The position numbers were made by a program, and so were the translations under genes. DNA of 64,000 bases from a virus: the IMG/VR virus record IMGVR_UViG_3300043464_001162, positions 23,045 to 87,044 of that record; one strand, written 5' to 3'. Positions 1 through 8,491 of the stretch are shown piece by piece. Each line of letters opens with the position of its first letter. Position 1 is the stretch's first letter. The notes under the pieces are model-generated. The model ran no database searches, was not told the DNA's origin, and saw nothing but the letters and a program-made list of their open reading frames with translations.

Positions 1-227
1 ATATAATTGCAGTAAAACCTGTTAATGGATATTTACCAACACATTATAGAAATACATCAGATTTGACAAGAGGATTGGAAAATTCTTTCTTTAAGGGTTC
101 AAAAAATACTGCAGCTACGACTTTGGATGGTGCACCACCGGTTGAAACATTTGTATCTAATCCAAATACATTGACAGTAAATAGAACAGGTAGAAATACT
201 TCTGAACCAATTTTAGAAGTAGAATAA
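1..227 (+). CDS. C-terminal end of a structural protein (partial)
   Basis: An open frame enters from the left edge (first complete codon at position 3) and stops with TAA at 225-227, giving about 74 residues of a protein C-terminus. It is rich in Thr, Asn and Gly (for example NTAATTLDGAPPVETF) and ends in EPILEVE. The composition matches the virion proteins downstream, and it sits in the same direction 48 bp before the next gene. It is therefore probably a tail or baseplate component, but no family can be named from this fragment. The start lies outside the window. Confidence 0.6.
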   Translation, partial: IIAVKPVNGYLPTHYRNTSDLTRGLENSFFKGSKNTAATTLDGAPPVETFVSNPNTLTVNRTGRNTSEPILEVE

Positions 228-246
228 ACGGAATTTTAAAATAATT

Positions 247-255
247 ATATTTATA
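247..255 (+). promoter_or_regulatory. ATATTTATA box before the 276 gene
   Basis: Exact ATATTTATA, 20 nt before the ATG at 276. It is one member of a set of identical boxes found in intergenic leaders throughout the window. It is proposed as the -10-like phage promoter element; there is no recognisable -35 partner. Functional assignment is inference. Confidence 0.45.
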
Positions 256-275
256 ACAAAAGATAATATTATACT

Positions 276-899
276 ATGGGATATTTAAGTAACACAGAAT
301 TAACCGTTGATGCAATTCTTACCAAAAAAGGTAGAGAAAAGTTAGCAGCAGGTCAAGGATTAAACATCACTCAATTTGCATTAGCAGATGATGAAATTGA
401 TTACACACTTTACGAACCAGCACATCCATTGGGTTCGGCTTATTATGATGCAGCTATTAAAAATATGCCTGTATTAGAAGCTAATCCGGATGAGACTCAA
501 GTAATGAAGTATAAGTTAGTAACTTTACCAAAAAATACAACCAGAATTCCGGTTGTTGAATTTGGTGTTCCTAACATTTCAGTTAATCAAAGAAGTGGTG
601 AGGTTGCATTATCGCCAACTACATCTCCAGCAGGAAATAGAAGTTTAGGATATACAATTGTATTATCTAATAAAAATGCAGGTGATATTATCGGTGAAGG
701 TGTAACATCAGAAATTGGTTCAGTTCCAGTATTTATCGGTGACGATGTATCTGCAACTGCAGCAATAGCTAAAGGATTATCATTCAAATTTATTCCAAAC
801 CCATCATTAACGTCAACCATTAGAACTACAATTACAGTTTATGGCAACGAAACGGGTGGTTCACAAACAATTCCAATAACAGTAACTTACGTTCAATAA
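276..899 (+). CDS. Virion structural protein, probably tail or baseplate
   Basis: A 207-residue protein with N-terminus MGYLSNTELTVDAILTKKGR followed by FALADDEIDY. An opening of this kind (TVDAILTKKGR... FALADDEIDY) recurs in virion proteins of large T4-like phages, from memory of the family. The rest is beta-rich, Ser/Thr/Gly-rich sequence without catalytic motifs, signal peptide or membrane segment. It is the first complete gene of a structural trio (276, 909 and 2221). The ATG has no Shine-Dalgarno sequence, only an A/T-rich leader with an ATATTTATA box. The exact role in the tail is not known. Confidence 0.65.
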   Translation: MGYLSNTELTVDAILTKKGREKLAAGQGLNITQFALADDEIDYTLYEPAHPLGSAYYDAAIKNMPVLEANPDETQVMKYKLVTLPKNTTRIPVVEFGVPNISVNQRSGEVALSPTTSPAGNRSLGYTIVLSNKNAGDIIGEGVTSEIGSVPVFIGDDVSATAAIAKGLSFKFIPNPSLTSTIRTTITVYGNETGGSQTIPITVTYVQ

Positions 900-908
900 T
901 AAAATACT

Positions 909-2147
909 ATGGCAGTAATAAGAGACAGTAGAGGAAGCCTTTTAGCAAGTAATATATCAAATTACTTAGCAGGTGCAGCAAACACCGCAGGGACTCCAGT
1001 AGATACTAACGAATTAGTTAGAATCGTAAACCAATTTTTAGGAACCGGTGAACAAATCAGTTCCGACATAACTACCATCACAAATGGTATTTATAAAAAA
1101 TTTGGAACAATTGACAAAGTAACCAACAGAACTGAAATCGTAACTTCTGGAATATGGAGTGGTGATAATGGTTCGTTAAATTTATTTTTCACTTCATCGG
1201 AACAACAATCTAGTGTTAGTGGTAAATATTATTTAGATGTATATAATGAAAATGCAACATCTGCATCTGCAGAAGTTCAATTCTCAATCGCTTATGGTGA
1301 TGTGAATGGATATGGTGCACCTACATTACAACAAACTGATACATCAAACTTGCCAACAAAGGCAACTTATAATCAATTTAAGAATGTTTTATTAGATAGT
1401 TCTGATGCGTTCTTTAGTGTTTATACAGGTTCAGTTGCTGGTGGCCACAATTTAGAGAACTTCTATGTAATCAATGTAAATAGAGCTAGATACAAAGAAA
1501 GATTAGACCCAGGTAATTTTTCAATAGAATTATCAGGTTCAGTAGGTTCTTTGACACTTATTGATGATAGTGGTGGTTCTGATGAAAATGTGACAACTGC
1601 AGGTAGAGTTTATAATGTAGTTGAAGGAACTTTAAATATAGGTTCTGCATTGACTTCAAGTATTACATCGGTTTTTGATTCAACTTCTGGACAAGGATAT
1701 GGTTTATTCTATCCTGATATGGGAATTATATTATTAAACCCAACAGCTTTAAAAAATACCGTTGATATAAAATTATCACCGGCTAACTCATCTATAACAG
1801 ATATATATCACCAAAACAATGGTGCAAACTCTGGTTCAATTGCATTATTAAATTCAATGGCAGGTGGTGCAGACTTCCAAATGAGAAGAACTGAGAATGT
1901 TTCTACATCTCACTACTTTGTAAGAGCAAACAATAGAGAATTTAACTTCTCAAACAACCCAACATTCGTAACAGGATTAGTAGGTGAGTTTGTTCAACCA
2001 TTATTTGAAAGAGACCCTAAAGTTTACATTACAACGGTTGGTCTTTATGATGATGCAAACGAATTATTAGCAGTAGCTAAAGTTTCTAAACCAATTGAAA
2101 AATCATTTGATAAAGAAATTGCTATCAAAGTTAAATTAGACTTCTAA
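909..2147 (+). CDS. Structural protein with shared C-terminal domain (baseplate-like)
   Basis: A 412-residue protein without enzyme motifs. Its last ~60 residues contain YITTVGLYDDANELLAVAKV then KPIEKSFDKEIAIKVKLDF. The same end occurs in the next gene (FITTIGLYDDNCDLVAVAKL), so the two are paralogous in their C-terminal domain and differ elsewhere. Segments of this kind occur in baseplate-associated proteins of marine T4-like phages, as far as I recall. It follows the 276 gene by 9 bp and is closed by a strong terminator at 2171-2196, which ends this transcription unit. The assignment to the baseplate is inference. Confidence 0.6.
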   Translation: MAVIRDSRGSLLASNISNYLAGAANTAGTPVDTNELVRIVNQFLGTGEQISSDITTITNGIYKKFGTIDKVTNRTEIVTSGIWSGDNGSLNLFFTSSEQQSSVSGKYYLDVYNENATSASAEVQFSIAYGDVNGYGAPTLQQTDTSNLPTKATYNQFKNVLLDSSDAFFSVYTGSVAGGHNLENFYVINVNRARYKERLDPGNFSIELSGSVGSLTLIDDSGGSDENVTTAGRVYNVVEGTLNIGSALTSSITSVFDSTSGQGYGLFYPDMGIILLNPTALKNTVDIKLSPANSSITDIYHQNNGANSGSIALLNSMAGGADFQMRRTENVSTSHYFVRANNREFNFSNNPTFVTGLVGEFVQPLFERDPKVYITTVGLYDDANELLAVAKVSKPIEKSFDKEIAIKVKLDF

Positions 2148-2170
2148 TCGGAGAATATATTAAAAAATGT

Positions 2171-2196
2171 AAAGCCCCCTCTTTTGGGGGTTTTTC
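2171..2196 (+). terminator. Rho-independent terminator
   Basis: Stem AAAGCCCCC (2171-2179) pairs with GGGGGTTTT (2186-2194, one G-U pair) around a 6-nt loop and runs into a T tract. It lies 24 bp after the stop codon of the 909 gene and just before the next promoter box, so it separates two transcription units. Confidence 0.9.
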
Positions 2197-2205
2197 ATTA
2201 AAAGA

Positions 2206-2214
2206 ATATTTATA
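2206..2214 (+). promoter_or_regulatory. ATATTTATA box before the 2221 gene
   Basis: Exact ATATTTATA directly after a terminator and only 6 nt before the ATG at 2221. Its place between a terminator and the next gene supports a promoter role. The very short gap implies a leaderless or nearly leaderless mRNA if it is a -10 element. Confidence 0.5.
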
Positions 2215-2220
2215 TACGAT

Positions 2221-3420
2221 ATGTTAAAAAGAATACCAAAGTCGGATATTAGTATAAGGCCATTTAAGGCCTACAAAGAATGGAGTTTCAATGAAAGTTC
2301 TACGGGAAGTATTTCATTATTAGAAGCAGATATATCTTCGGGGGACATTAATCTATTCAATGACAATTCAGGGTCCGTACCAAAAAGTTCATTATATGGT
2401 CAACTTAGGGCCCAATTTTACAATGATTTGGGGGATAATCCATTTTTAAGAACTGGAAATAAAACAAAATCATATTCCAATGCATTTTTCGTTAAGGAGA
2501 GATTTTTAAGTGGTTCTGCAAAAGTAATATCAATTCCAAATGTATATGTTGGTGAGGGCATAAAAAAAGGGTCTGTTGTTTTAACTGATAATATTGATGA
2601 ATTGGATGAAATTTCATATTTTGATGATTCATTTGGAAATCTACAAGATAGTAGAGACAAATTATTATTATCTAGATTGGGGGTAAATGAAGAGGTAATT
2701 CAATTTGAGGATTTGGCAGAATATGGATATACGGGTTCAATATTGGATTTGTTAGGTGATTTCGATGTTGAATCAAAGACATTAAATATAACATACAATG
2801 GTGAATCATATGACTTAATAGTAGATTCTATTGACATTAATAATGGAGCTATTATTGCAAAAAATATTCCATTTTTACCAGAAGAATCACAAGGTATAAA
2901 AATTGGTAACATATTCTATAATCAAGGATTAGTCGTATTAACCAGAGATTCTGAATTAAAATTACAAAATCAATGGAAGTTGGATTATAAATCTACACAA
3001 ACAATATACGAACATGAGTATTTATTGATTGCAAATGAGGATGAATTTAATGTGTCACAAAATCCATCGGCAATAATTGAGGTTGGTAAAGAAACGCAAA
3101 GATACATAACTTCCGATGGTAAAACTATGAGTGTTATTACAAATCCTGGAGTAAGTTATATCAAAAAGAAATCGGTATTAGAAAATGGTAATATATTAGA
3201 TTATGGGTATACGGGTTCTATTGGACATTCAAAGGCGGGATTTGAACATTATGAATTAAGTGGTTCGGTAGATAGTACGGGTTCATTCTTAGCACCATTC
3301 ATTACAACCATTGGACTATATGATGACAATTGTGATTTAGTTGCAGTTGCTAAACTTCCACAACCTATTAAGTCGGAACCAGATATTCCGGTAAACTTTA
3401 TTATTCGTTTTGATACATAA
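2221..3420 (+). CDS. Structural protein paralogous at its C-terminus to the 909 gene product
   Basis: A 399-residue protein opening MLKRIPKSDISIRPFKAYKE. The C-terminal stretch FITTIGLYDDNCDLVAVAKL plus QPIKSEPDIPVNFIIRFDT matches the end of the preceding gene's product, indicating a shared assembly or docking domain. Several YGYTGSI/YTGSILD repeats occur in the middle. No enzyme motif, signal peptide or membrane helix is visible. It begins its own transcription unit after the terminator. It is probably a baseplate or tail-associated virion protein; the exact homologue is not recognised. Confidence 0.6.
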   Translation: MLKRIPKSDISIRPFKAYKEWSFNESSTGSISLLEADISSGDINLFNDNSGSVPKSSLYGQLRAQFYNDLGDNPFLRTGNKTKSYSNAFFVKERFLSGSAKVISIPNVYVGEGIKKGSVVLTDNIDELDEISYFDDSFGNLQDSRDKLLLSRLGVNEEVIQFEDLAEYGYTGSILDLLGDFDVESKTLNITYNGESYDLIVDSIDINNGAIIAKNIPFLPEESQGIKIGNIFYNQGLVVLTRDSELKLQNQWKLDYKSTQTIYEHEYLLIANEDEFNVSQNPSAIIEVGKETQRYITSDGKTMSVITNPGVSYIKKKSVLENGNILDYGYTGSIGHSKAGFEHYELSGSVDSTGSFLAPFITTIGLYDDNCDLVAVAKLPQPIKSEPDIPVNFIIRFDT

Positions 3421-3423
3421 TTT

Positions 3424-3432
3424 ATATTTATA
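3424..3432 (+). promoter_or_regulatory. ATATTTATA box before the 3452 gene
   Basis: Exact ATATTTATA, 19 nt before the ATG at 3452, in the 31-bp gap between the structural genes and the DNA-metabolism genes. Same motif as the other proposed promoters. Confidence 0.45.
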
Positions 3433-3451
3433 AGTAAATAAAACAAAAAAC

Positions 3452-3715
3452 ATGTCAAATATTTTAAAAAAATACGATGAACTAAAAGATACTGCGAGAT
3501 TAGATGCTCCACAACCAAAGATGGTGGATGGTAATAAATTAAAAGATTTAACTCCATATACTAAAGGTAATAGAGATAAACAAGTTGCTGATGATGAATC
3601 TGGTATAATTGATTTAGAAAAAAGAACTGGATTACCTAGATATGGTTTGGCTTCTGCAATTGGTGCATTGGGATATACCGATAAGAAAAAATATGGTGAT
3701 ACTCCTAGAAAATAA
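3452..3715 (+). CDS. Small hypothetical protein
   Basis: An 87-residue charged protein, not recognised. It starts MSNILKKYDELKDTARL and contains GNRDKQVADDESGIIDLEKR and GYTDKKKYGDTPRK. It is probably soluble, with no cysteine cluster, membrane segment or signal peptide. It lies 9 bp upstream of the endonuclease I gene and probably shares its promoter. Being co-transcribed with recombination and primase genes suggests a DNA-related accessory role, but nothing in the sequence proves that. Confidence 0.55.
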   Translation: MSNILKKYDELKDTARLDAPQPKMVDGNKLKDLTPYTKGNRDKQVADDESGIIDLEKRTGLPRYGLASAIGALGYTDKKKYGDTPRK

Positions 3716-3724
3716 AACATTTTA

Positions 3725-4153
3725 ATGGTTAAGAAAAAAGTTACAAAAAAGAACAATCCAAAGTGGGTTGCTAAAAAGTATGGATTTAAGTCTGGTTTAG
3801 AGGAATCCATATCATCACAAATAGAAAGTAGAGGAATAGTAGTAGAATATGAAACCGAAAAGGTTGCATATATTATACCTGCATCCGAACATAACTACCA
3901 TCCTGATTTCAAACTACCCAATGGTATTAGAGTCGAGACCAAAGGTAGATTTGTTGCAGCAGACCGCAAGAAACACCAATTAGTAAAGGAACAAAACCCT
4001 AATTTGGATATTCGTTTCGTATTTTCCAATTCAAAGAACAAAATCAGCAAAAACTCCAAAACTACATACGGAATGTGGTGTGAAAAGAACGGATTTAAGT
4101 ATGCCGATAAATTCATCCCAGAAGATTGGTTTTTAGAGGAAAATAGACCATAA
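3725..4153 (+). CDS. T7 endonuclease I-like Holliday junction resolvase
   Basis: A 142-residue protein of the phage endonuclease I family, a PD-(D/E)XK nuclease that cuts branched DNA and four-way junctions. Visible catalytic residues are E26 (in SGLEES), D61 (in YHPDF), E71 and K73 (in VETKGR). Their spacing is exactly that of the known T7 active site E20/D55/E65/K67. The flanking HQLVKEQNPNLDIRFVFSNS and TTYGMWCEKNGFKYADK are also typical. It would resolve replication and recombination intermediates before packaging, the role gp49 has in T4. It lies next to the primase and the Mre11-Rad50 fusion. Confidence 0.92.
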   Translation: MVKKKVTKKNNPKWVAKKYGFKSGLEESISSQIESRGIVVEYETEKVAYIIPASEHNYHPDFKLPNGIRVETKGRFVAADRKKHQLVKEQNPNLDIRFVFSNSKNKISKNSKTTYGMWCEKNGFKYADKFIPEDWFLEENRP

Positions 4154-4193
4154 ATTATTTGGTAATATCAAATATTTGTCGTATATTTAGGGG

Positions 4194-5135
4194 GTGTTGA
4201 AGCAAAATGATAAGAATATAGTCGTATCTACCCTAACTGGTGTTTTAGGTAGTCATCTCACTCTAAAAGGGAATGAGCTAGCATTTTATTGTCCTTTTTG
4301 CAATCATCACAAACCAAAACTACAAGTTAATACGGAAACTCAAAAGTGGCATTGTTGGACTTGTAATAGTGGTGGTAAAAAATTGACCTCTTTATTAAAG
4401 AAATTAGATGTTGATAGAAAGACTATTTCAATCATTAGAGAAATCTACGGAGATAGTAATTATAACCCACAATTAGAGGATGCCGATACAAAGGTGTTCA
4501 TTTCCCTACCAAAAGAATTTATATCACTTAGTGAGACTCCCAAAGGGTTTAATCCAGAATATAAACATGCAATACATTACCTTACTCAAAGAGGTATTAC
4601 TGAAAAGGACATAATCAAATATAACATAGGATATTGTAAAGAAGGATTATATGGACAAAGAGTAATTATACCATCATACAATTCCGATGGTTCGTTAAAT
4701 TACTTTGTTTCTCGTTCGTATTATCCGGACAACAAAATGAAATACAAAAATCCTCCAATCAGTAAAAATGTAATATGTTTTGATTCACAAGTTAATTGGA
4801 ACGAACCGATTATATTATGTGAGGGTGTATTTGACGCAATCACAATTAAAAGAAATGCAATTCCATTATTAGGTAAGTTTCCATCCAGAACATTGGTGGA
4901 GAAAATCTTTATGAGTGGAATTACTGACATTATTATTTCATTGGATAACGATGCTATCAACGAAGCACTTAAAGCTGCTGAGTATTTTAGAAAACAAGGT
5001 ATTCATGTAAAAATGATGTATCTTAAAGATAAAGATGCCGCCGATATGGGGTATGAAAAATTCTACGAAGAGTTAAAGGAGGCCAAAGAGTTTTCATCGG
5101 AAGAATTATTATTGAACAAAATAAATTCATTATGA
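4194..5135 (+). CDS. DnaG-type primase (gp61-like)
   Basis: A 313-residue primase. The N-terminal zinc ribbon has C33-x2-C36 and C54-x2-C57 with WHCWTC, and binds template DNA. The Toprim domain follows, with the metal-binding glutamate in LCEGVFDA (about 207-214) and the acidic pair in SLDND (about 248). It would make RNA primers for lagging-strand synthesis, like T4 gp61. The start is uncertain: no ATG is available, so GTG at 4194 or TTG at 4197 is used. A variant box ATATTTAGG lies only 2 nt upstream. The stop overlaps the ATG of the next gene by 4 bp, implying translational coupling. Confidence 0.9.
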   Translation: MLKQNDKNIVVSTLTGVLGSHLTLKGNELAFYCPFCNHHKPKLQVNTETQKWHCWTCNSGGKKLTSLLKKLDVDRKTISIIREIYGDSNYNPQLEDADTKVFISLPKEFISLSETPKGFNPEYKHAIHYLTQRGITEKDIIKYNIGYCKEGLYGQRVIIPSYNSDGSLNYFVSRSYYPDNKMKYKNPPISKNVICFDSQVNWNEPIILCEGVFDAITIKRNAIPLLGKFPSRTLVEKIFMSGITDIIISLDNDAINEALKAAEYFRKQGIHVKMMYLKDKDAADMGYEKFYEELKEAKEFSSEELLLNKINSL

Positions 5136-8100
5136 GTTTAAGAAAAATTTATCATATAGCGGATGTACATATCCGCAATGTGAAAAGACACAAAGAGTAT
5201 AGACAGGTATTTGAATTGATGTTTGAGGAAATCCGTAAAAGAGGAACCGAAGACGCAATTATATATTTAGCAGGTGATATTGCACATGCGAAATTGGAAA
5301 TGAGTCCAGAATTAGTCAACGAAATAAGTTGGTTATTCAAAGAGTGTGCTAAAACTTGTCCTACAATTCTTATTACTGGAAATCACGATTGTAATATGAA
5401 CAATATGGATAGAATGGATGTTCTTACTCCTATCGTAGATGCATTGGAATTAAAAGACTTTTATTACCTAAAAGATACACAGGTATTTTCTATTGGTGGT
5501 GTTGATTTTTCAGTATTTTCAATTTTGGATAACAAAGACAATTGGATTACTGCTGATAAACTATTTGGTAATAAAAAAATTGCATTATTCCACGGACCTG
5601 TTGATAATTCTCAAACTGATATAGGTTATGTAGTAAGTAGTAGACATTTTACAACGGATATATTTGATGGTTTTGATTTAGCCTTATTGGGTGATATTCA
5701 TAAGCGTCAGGAGATGATTTCTCCAAAAGGATGTAAGGTGGTTTATGCAGGTTCATTGGTTCAACAAAACTTTGGTGAAACATTGGGTAGACATGGTTTT
5801 TTAGCATGGGATTTGGACACAATGACTTACGAAGAAATTGACTTACAAAATGATTATGGTTATTATACAATGGATATTGACAATGGTAAAGTTCCAGTTG
5901 TAAATGATATGCCAAAACACCCTCGTTTAAGAGTAAGATTGTCAAACACCGATACTGCCGATACTAAAAAGGTAATTGCAGAAATCAAAATGAAATATGG
6001 TGTTGAAGATTTTACAATTATTAGAACGGACTCATTATCAAAAAAGAAAACAGGAGATAGACAAAATAAATTAGACTTTGAAGACATTTCCGATATCAAT
6101 TATCAAAACTCTTTAATCAATGAGTATGTAGAAAGGATGATGCCATTCGTTGATAAGAAAGATTTGGCAGAATTGGAAAATATTAACAGAGATGTAAATA
6201 GTAGAATTGTACATGAAGATACTTTAAGAAACATTATGTGGAAACCAATTAGATTTGAGTTTTCTAATATGTTTAGTTATGGTGAAGATAATAAAATTGA
6301 CTTTAATAAGTTAAATGGGTTGATGGGATTGTTTGCACCAAACGCACAAGGTAAGTCATCTATATTTGATGCTATTTCATTTTGTCTTTATGATAAAAGT
6401 AGTAGAGCATTCAAAGCTGCTAACATTCTAAACAATCGTAAGACTGATTTTAGATGTTATTTGAATTTCCAAGTTAATGGTGTAGATTACTTTATTGAAA
6501 GAACTGCAAAAACAATTAACAAAGGTAAGAATGTAAAAGTTGATGTAAACTTTTGGTATATTGATGGTGATGAGAAAATATCTTTGAACGGAACTGAAAG
6601 GAGAGATACAAATCAGGTCATTGAACAATATGTTGGTAAGTATGAAGATTTTGTATTGACTACATTATCTTTACAAGGTAATAACTCTATATTCATTGAT
6701 AAGTCACAAAGTGAGAGGAAAGACTTACTTGCTCAATTTATGGGATTAAATGTTTTTGATAAATTATATGAAACTGCAACCGAAGATATTAAAGAAGTTT
6801 CAGTATTGATTAAGAACTTTAAGAAAACGGACTTTACAACGGAACTTGTAGATAAAGCAAATGAGTTGAAAGATAAGAAAGGTGAATTAAAAGAATTTGA
6901 GAAAGAATTGGCTAAGTTGAATGGTAATAAGGGTGGGTTAGATGGTATTATATTGGAATTAAGTAGAAACCTTACTCCAATTGACTCTAATTTGGACTTA
7001 CCTAAATTGGAAGAAAAAAGAAAGGGTTTGGGTGAAGATATTCAAAACAATACAACTTTAATTGGGACAAAAGAAACATTCATTAAAATATTAGAAGGAA
7101 AAATTGAAGAAATTTCACAATCAATAGATGAAAAGAAACAATCAAATGGTATTGATATAGAAATTGTCTATTCAAACTATCAACGAGAACAAAAATCTTT
7201 AATTGAAGCTACTAAAGTATATGACACTGCAAAAGTGTATTTAAGGGGTGCAGAAGAAAAGATTAAACATTTGGATAAACATGAATATGACCCAAATTGT
7301 AAATTTTGTTGTGATAACACATTTGTAAAAGATGCAATGAAGTCAAAAGAAGCATTGCCTCAATTACAAGAAATAGTTAAACAAGCAATGATTGATTGTG
7401 TTGGTATTCAACAAACCATAGATACGATGGAAGGTGTTGAGGAACAATATAATGAATTGACCGACTTAAAAATAAAACTTGGACAATCCAAAGGTATCTT
7501 AAAAACGGCAGAGGCCGAATTGAAGGGGTTGGAAACAAAAGAAGAATTATTACAAACTCAATTAGATAAAGTTGAAGAAGATATTGAGAAGTATTTTGAA
7601 AATGAAGAAACAATTGAAAGCAATAAAGAGTTAGAAAAACAAATCAAAGAATTAGAGGTAGAGAAACATAAAATTGAGTTGGATATTAAAGATATCAGTA
7701 AACAGATAGCTACTACAAATGGTTCTATTTCATCATTACAGACCTATATAGAGGGTATAAAGCAGAAGATGAGTGATGTTAAGGACTTAGAAGAAAAGAA
7801 CCGATTATACACCTATTATTTAGATGCTGTGAAGAGAGATGGTATTCCATATGAGTTGATTAGTAAAGCACTTCCGGTAATTGAAAATGAAATCAATAAC
7901 ATTCTTGCACAAGTAGTAGACTTTGGTGTGACAATGGAAATGGATGGCAAATCTATCAATGCAAAGATTGTTTACGAAGACCAGGAATGGCCATTGGAGA
8001 TGTGTAGTGGTATGGAGAAGTTTGTAAGTGGGTTGGCTATTAGAGTTGCACTTATTAATGTATGTAATTTGCCTCGTCCAAACTTCTTAGTGGTGGATGA

Positions 8101-8275
8101 AGGATTTGGAACATTAGATGCAGACAATTTATCATCTTTATTTATGATGATGCAATATTTGAAAACTCAATTCGATTTTATATGGATGATTTCTCACTTA
8201 GAACAAATGAGAGACATCGTAGACGGATTAATTGAAATAAAAAAAGAAAATGGATTTAGTAAGATTGATTTCTAA
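5132..8275 (+). CDS. Single-chain Mre11-Rad50 / SbcD-SbcC (gp47-gp46) fusion nuclease
   Basis: A 1047-residue protein that joins both subunits of the recombination nuclease. Residues 1-340 form an Mre11/SbcD metallophosphoesterase: D11-x-H13, G48-D49 and GNHD at 83-86. From about residue 370 comes Rad50/SbcC: a Walker A APNAQGKSS (402-410), long coiled coils with a CKFC zinc hook at 723-726, the ABC signature CSG at 958-960, and Walker B FLVVDE (985-990) followed by GFGTLD. In T4, gp47 and gp46 are separate proteins that resect DNA ends for recombination-dependent replication. No stop or internal gap separates the halves here. Its 3' end overlaps the convergent minus-strand gene by 20 bp. Confidence 0.95.
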   Translation: MSLRKIYHIADVHIRNVKRHKEYRQVFELMFEEIRKRGTEDAIIYLAGDIAHAKLEMSPELVNEISWLFKECAKTCPTILITGNHDCNMNNMDRMDVLTPIVDALELKDFYYLKDTQVFSIGGVDFSVFSILDNKDNWITADKLFGNKKIALFHGPVDNSQTDIGYVVSSRHFTTDIFDGFDLALLGDIHKRQEMISPKGCKVVYAGSLVQQNFGETLGRHGFLAWDLDTMTYEEIDLQNDYGYYTMDIDNGKVPVVNDMPKHPRLRVRLSNTDTADTKKVIAEIKMKYGVEDFTIIRTDSLSKKKTGDRQNKLDFEDISDINYQNSLINEYVERMMPFVDKKDLAELENINRDVNSRIVHEDTLRNIMWKPIRFEFSNMFSYGEDNKIDFNKLNGLMGLFAPNAQGKSSIFDAISFCLYDKSSRAFKAANILNNRKTDFRCYLNFQVNGVDYFIERTAKTINKGKNVKVDVNFWYIDGDEKISLNGTERRDTNQVIEQYVGKYEDFVLTTLSLQGNNSIFIDKSQSERKDLLAQFMGLNVFDKLYETATEDIKEVSVLIKNFKKTDFTTELVDKANELKDKKGELKEFEKELAKLNGNKGGLDGIILELSRNLTPIDSNLDLPKLEEKRKGLGEDIQNNTTLIGTKETFIKILEGKIEEISQSIDEKKQSNGIDIEIVYSNYQREQKSLIEATKVYDTAKVYLRGAEEKIKHLDKHEYDPNCKFCCDNTFVKDAMKSKEALPQLQEIVKQAMIDCVGIQQTIDTMEGVEEQYNELTDLKIKLGQSKGILKTAEAELKGLETKEELLQTQLDKVEEDIEKYFENEETIESNKELEKQIKELEVEKHKIELDIKDISKQIATTNGSISSLQTYIEGIKQKMSDVKDLEEKNRLYTYYLDAVKRDGIPYELISKALPVIENEINNILAQVVDFGVTMEMDGKSINAKIVYEDQEWPLEMCSGMEKFVSGLAIRVALINVCNLPRPNFLVVDEGFGTLDADNLSSLFMMMQYLKTQFDFIWMISHLEQMRDIVDGLIEIKKENGFSKIDF

Positions 8276-8441
8276 GAACCATCTTATCAGCCTTCAACAC
8301 ACTTGATTGTGGTTTTGAGACACCAATGTGTTTCTTAATTAGATTTTCAACTAGACTACCCATTTTAAACCCGTGTTCTTCACAATATTCTTTGAGAAGT
8401 TCATGGGTTTCTTTTTTGATTTGTAACATTGCGTATTTCAT
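8256..8441 (-). CDS. Ribbon-helix-helix DNA-binding regulator
   Basis: A 61-residue protein and the only convincing minus-strand gene. Its pattern MLQIKKETHELLKEYCEEHG then KMGSLVENLIKKHI is that of the ribbon-helix-helix (Arc/MetJ/CopG-like) fold: a beta strand with alternating residues, then two helices. Such proteins bind DNA as dimers on short repeated half-sites. Three AGTTTT elements spaced 10 and 20 bp lie between a minus-strand promoter box (8492-8500) and its start codon, an autoregulatory arrangement. Matching elements lie upstream of the scaffold-capsid operon. The fold is read from sequence; the regulatory role is inference. Confidence 0.75.
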   Translation of the reverse strand: MKYAMLQIKKETHELLKEYCEEHGFKMGSLVENLIKKHIGVSKPQSSVLKADKMVLRNQSY

Positions 8442-8450
8442 AACTTATTT

Positions 8451-8490
8451 AGTTTTCTTTAGTTTTTTAAAGACTTTATTAGTTTTCTTT
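8451..8490. promoter_or_regulatory. Phased AGTTTT repeats, candidate operator
   Basis: AGTTTT occurs at 8451, 8461 and 8481, all on one face of the helix (10-bp phasing). Two of the copies continue as AGTTTTCTTT. The block lies just upstream of the start of the minus-strand ribbon-helix-helix gene, between it and a minus-strand promoter box, and upstream of the plus-strand fibre promoter. The same AGTTTTCTTTAGTTTTCT sequence occurs at 49710-49727. Confidence 0.55.
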
Positions 8491-8491
8491 A

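Noticed and set aside
3249-3810. Two overlapping minus-strand frames of 102 and 157 residues
   Set aside because: They cover the ends of plus-strand genes and a promoter box, with low-complexity Phe/Leu-rich translation; not plausible genes.
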